NCBI GenBank assembly: GCA_050996575.1
Contig: JBPCRS010000072.1
Coordinates: 1 to 13,098, forward strand
DNA from: DASUSH01 sp050996575
GTDB lineage: Bacteria; Actinomycetota; Thermoleophilia; Solirubrobacterales; 70-9
Length of the DNA: 13,098 nucleotides
Direction of reading: 5' to 3'
Shown here in pieces: positions 12,046 to 13,098 of this stretch. Below the pieces are notes generated by a model, which saw only the letters and a list, made by a program, of their open reading frames with translations, was not told the DNA's origin and did not search any database. Numbering within the stretch: position 1 is the stretch's first letter; each line of letters begins with the position of its first letter. The translations under genes and the position numbers were made by a program.

Positions 12046-13098
12046 GCCCGCAGGCTAGTCGCCGGGCTCACGGGCTGCGCGATCGCCGCGATCGCCGCGA
12101 TCGGATCGTCCGCGGCGACAGCGCTCGCTCACTCGGGCGGCCAGATCTCAGTTCCGCCAAGCGAGCTGTCGGGGCTCGAGATCGCGTTTGACTTCTCACG
12201 CTTCGGCGTCGAGCACATCGCCTTCGGCTACGACCATCTGCTCTTCCTTGCCAGCCTCACTCTGCTCTCGGCGCGACCGCGGGACATCGTCGCGGTGATC
12301 GCGATCTTCGCGGTCTCCTACAGCTCCACCCTGATCGGCGGCGCCGTCCTCGGGATCGCGGTCCCCGGTTCCGTGATCGACACGATCATCGCGATCAGCG
12401 TCGGCTATGTCGGGGCGCAGATCGCCTTCGGCGGAGACAGCCCGTGGTTGACGCGCAATCCTCGTGCGCCGGCGCTCGTCTTCGGGCTCGCGCACGGCCT
12501 CGGCCTCTCCACGCTGGTCCAGGAACTGCGGCTTCCAGGGGACGCGGTGCTGCCGTCGGCGATCGGCTTCAACGTCGGCGTCGAGGCCGGGCAGGTCGCG
12601 GTGATCGGCCTGCTGCTCGGGGCGCTCGCGCTCGCCGGCGCAGTCCCTTTTCCCGCGCGTCAGCGGATCCCTGCCGGCTGCGCCCTGATCTCGGCCTCCA
12701 TCGCGCTGACGGCGCTCGTCTTCTGGAGCCCGCCCGCTGCCCTCGCCCACACCGCGCAGGGGCCGCCGCCGCCGACCGGGCCGCCGCCGGTCGTTTCGGA
12801 GGTCCCGGAGCCCGATCAGGACCGCTACCGCTCACGGGTGTCGGGGATCGTCCCGCCCGTGCCGGGGCTCGAAGCCCGCATCCTCGGCAACCAGGAGAAG
12901 CTCGAGGTCACCTGGACCGGCCGCAGGCCGCTCGTCGTCATCGGCACCCAGGGCGAGCCGATGTTGCGGTTCAGCGACGCCGGCGTCGAGATCAACGAGG
13001 TCTCGCCGAGCGCCTACCTCTCCGCCGACCGCTACGCCGAGGTCGCCCTGCCCGGCGACGTCAATCCGCAAGCGCCGCCGCGCTGGAAACTAATCGAC
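12028..13098 (+). CDS. HupE/UreJ-like membrane protein with C-terminal exported domain, 3'-truncated
   Basis: A polytopic membrane protein open to the right edge (357 codons seen). A signal-like stretch (ARRLVAGLTGCAIAAIAAIG ending ALAHSGG) precedes the core. HupE/UreJ signatures follow: VEHIAFGYDHLLFLASL (residues 61-77), FGLAHGLGLS (152-161) and GFNVGVEAGQ (180-189), within about six hydrophobic helices. HupE proteins are linked to nickel or other metal uptake; the metal here cannot be read. After the last helix comes a proline-rich linker and a soluble domain (from about residue 260) with VVIGTQGEPMLRF, SPSAYLSADRYAEVALPGD and PPRWKL, a pattern I associate with actinobacterial exported domains of unknown function. 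Start is a problem: frame 1 has no ATG/GTG/TTG. CTG 12028 after GGAGGAG is taken; alternatively one C is missing after ATG 12044, which would give MPRRLVAG. Confidence 0.8.
   Translation, partial: MLPPCHARRLVAGLTGCAIAAIAAIGSSAATALAHSGGQISVPPSELSGLEIAFDFSRFGVEHIAFGYDHLLFLASLTLLSARPRDIVAVIAIFAVSYSSTLIGGAVLGIAVPGSVIDTIIAISVGYVGAQIAFGGDSPWLTRNPRAPALVFGLAHGLGLSTLVQELRLPGDAVLPSAIGFNVGVEAGQVAVIGLLLGALALAGAVPFPARQRIPAGCALISASIALTALVFWSPPAALAHTAQGPPPPTGPPPVVSEVPEPDQDRYRSRVSGIVPPVPGLEARILGNQEKLEVTWTGRRPLVVIGTQGEPMLRFSDAGVEINEVSPSAYLSADRYAEVALPGDVNPQAPPRWKLID
12078..12106 (+). repeat. short 9-bp tandem repeat in the signal-like segment
   Basis: CGCGATCGC units repeat about three times and encode alternating Ala-Ala-Ile in the hydrophobic core of the HupE-like leader. 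It is probably simple codon repetition, but it is a place where length could vary by slippage in whole codons. Confidence 0.4.

Noticed and set aside
12196..12750. Minus-strand open frame opposite the HupE-like gene
   Set aside because: The plus strand carries recognisable HupE motifs; this frame gives a charged, repetitive product typical of an antisense shadow.

Overview
This is a high-GC bacterial window with strongly GC-biased third codon positions. It looks like an actinobacterium, probably of the Thermoleophilia/Solirubrobacterales type. That is an inference from the following mix: a split methylmalonyl-CoA mutase next to a propionyl-CoA carboxylase beta chain, DUF2510 membrane proteins, an orphan AbiEi-like/DUF559 protein, a secreted phosphoesterase with an RTX tail, and several starts that look leaderless or use TTG/CTG. 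There is no rRNA, tRNA, CRISPR array or transposase gene.

Layout. Bases 1-2436 hold two GT4-type glycosyltransferases joined by an ATGA overlap, probably the tail of a surface-polysaccharide cluster; the first runs off the left edge. A 91-aa YbjQ-like small protein (2488-2763) converges on two tandem paralogous DUF2510 two-helix membrane proteins on the minus strand (2790-3089 and 3262-3561). Two copies of a 172-nt near-palindromic element lie in this zone: 3094-3265 between the paralogs, and 3638-3809 just before the mutase. Bases 3829-5478 encode the catalytic large subunit of methylmalonyl-CoA mutase. After a likely terminator comes an AbiEi/DUF559-type protein (to 6531), whose 3' end contains a solitary 20-nt terminus of the same element. 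Next are a small SRPBCC-like protein, an overlapping degenerate HD-GYP protein, and the propionyl-CoA carboxylase beta subunit (7427-8995). A secreted PPA1498-type metallophosphoesterase with RTX repeats follows (9059-11590). It converges, with overlapping stop codons, on a small lipoprotein gene. Divergent from that is a HupE/UreJ-like membrane protein that runs off the right edge and has no standard start codon.

Function. The carboxylase makes methylmalonyl-CoA from propionyl-CoA and the mutase turns it into succinyl-CoA, so the centre of the window is the core of propionate / odd-chain / branched-chain catabolism. The epimerase, the biotin-carrying alpha chain and the B12-binding small mutase subunit are not here.

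Most unusual feature. The two 172-nt elements align without gaps at roughly 70% identity. Many differences are compensatory: I count nine base pairs in which both partners changed and pairing was kept. They fold into one rod-like structure, and the wobble pattern favours the plus strand as the RNA. This looks like an undescribed structured RNA or hairpin-type mobile element family.
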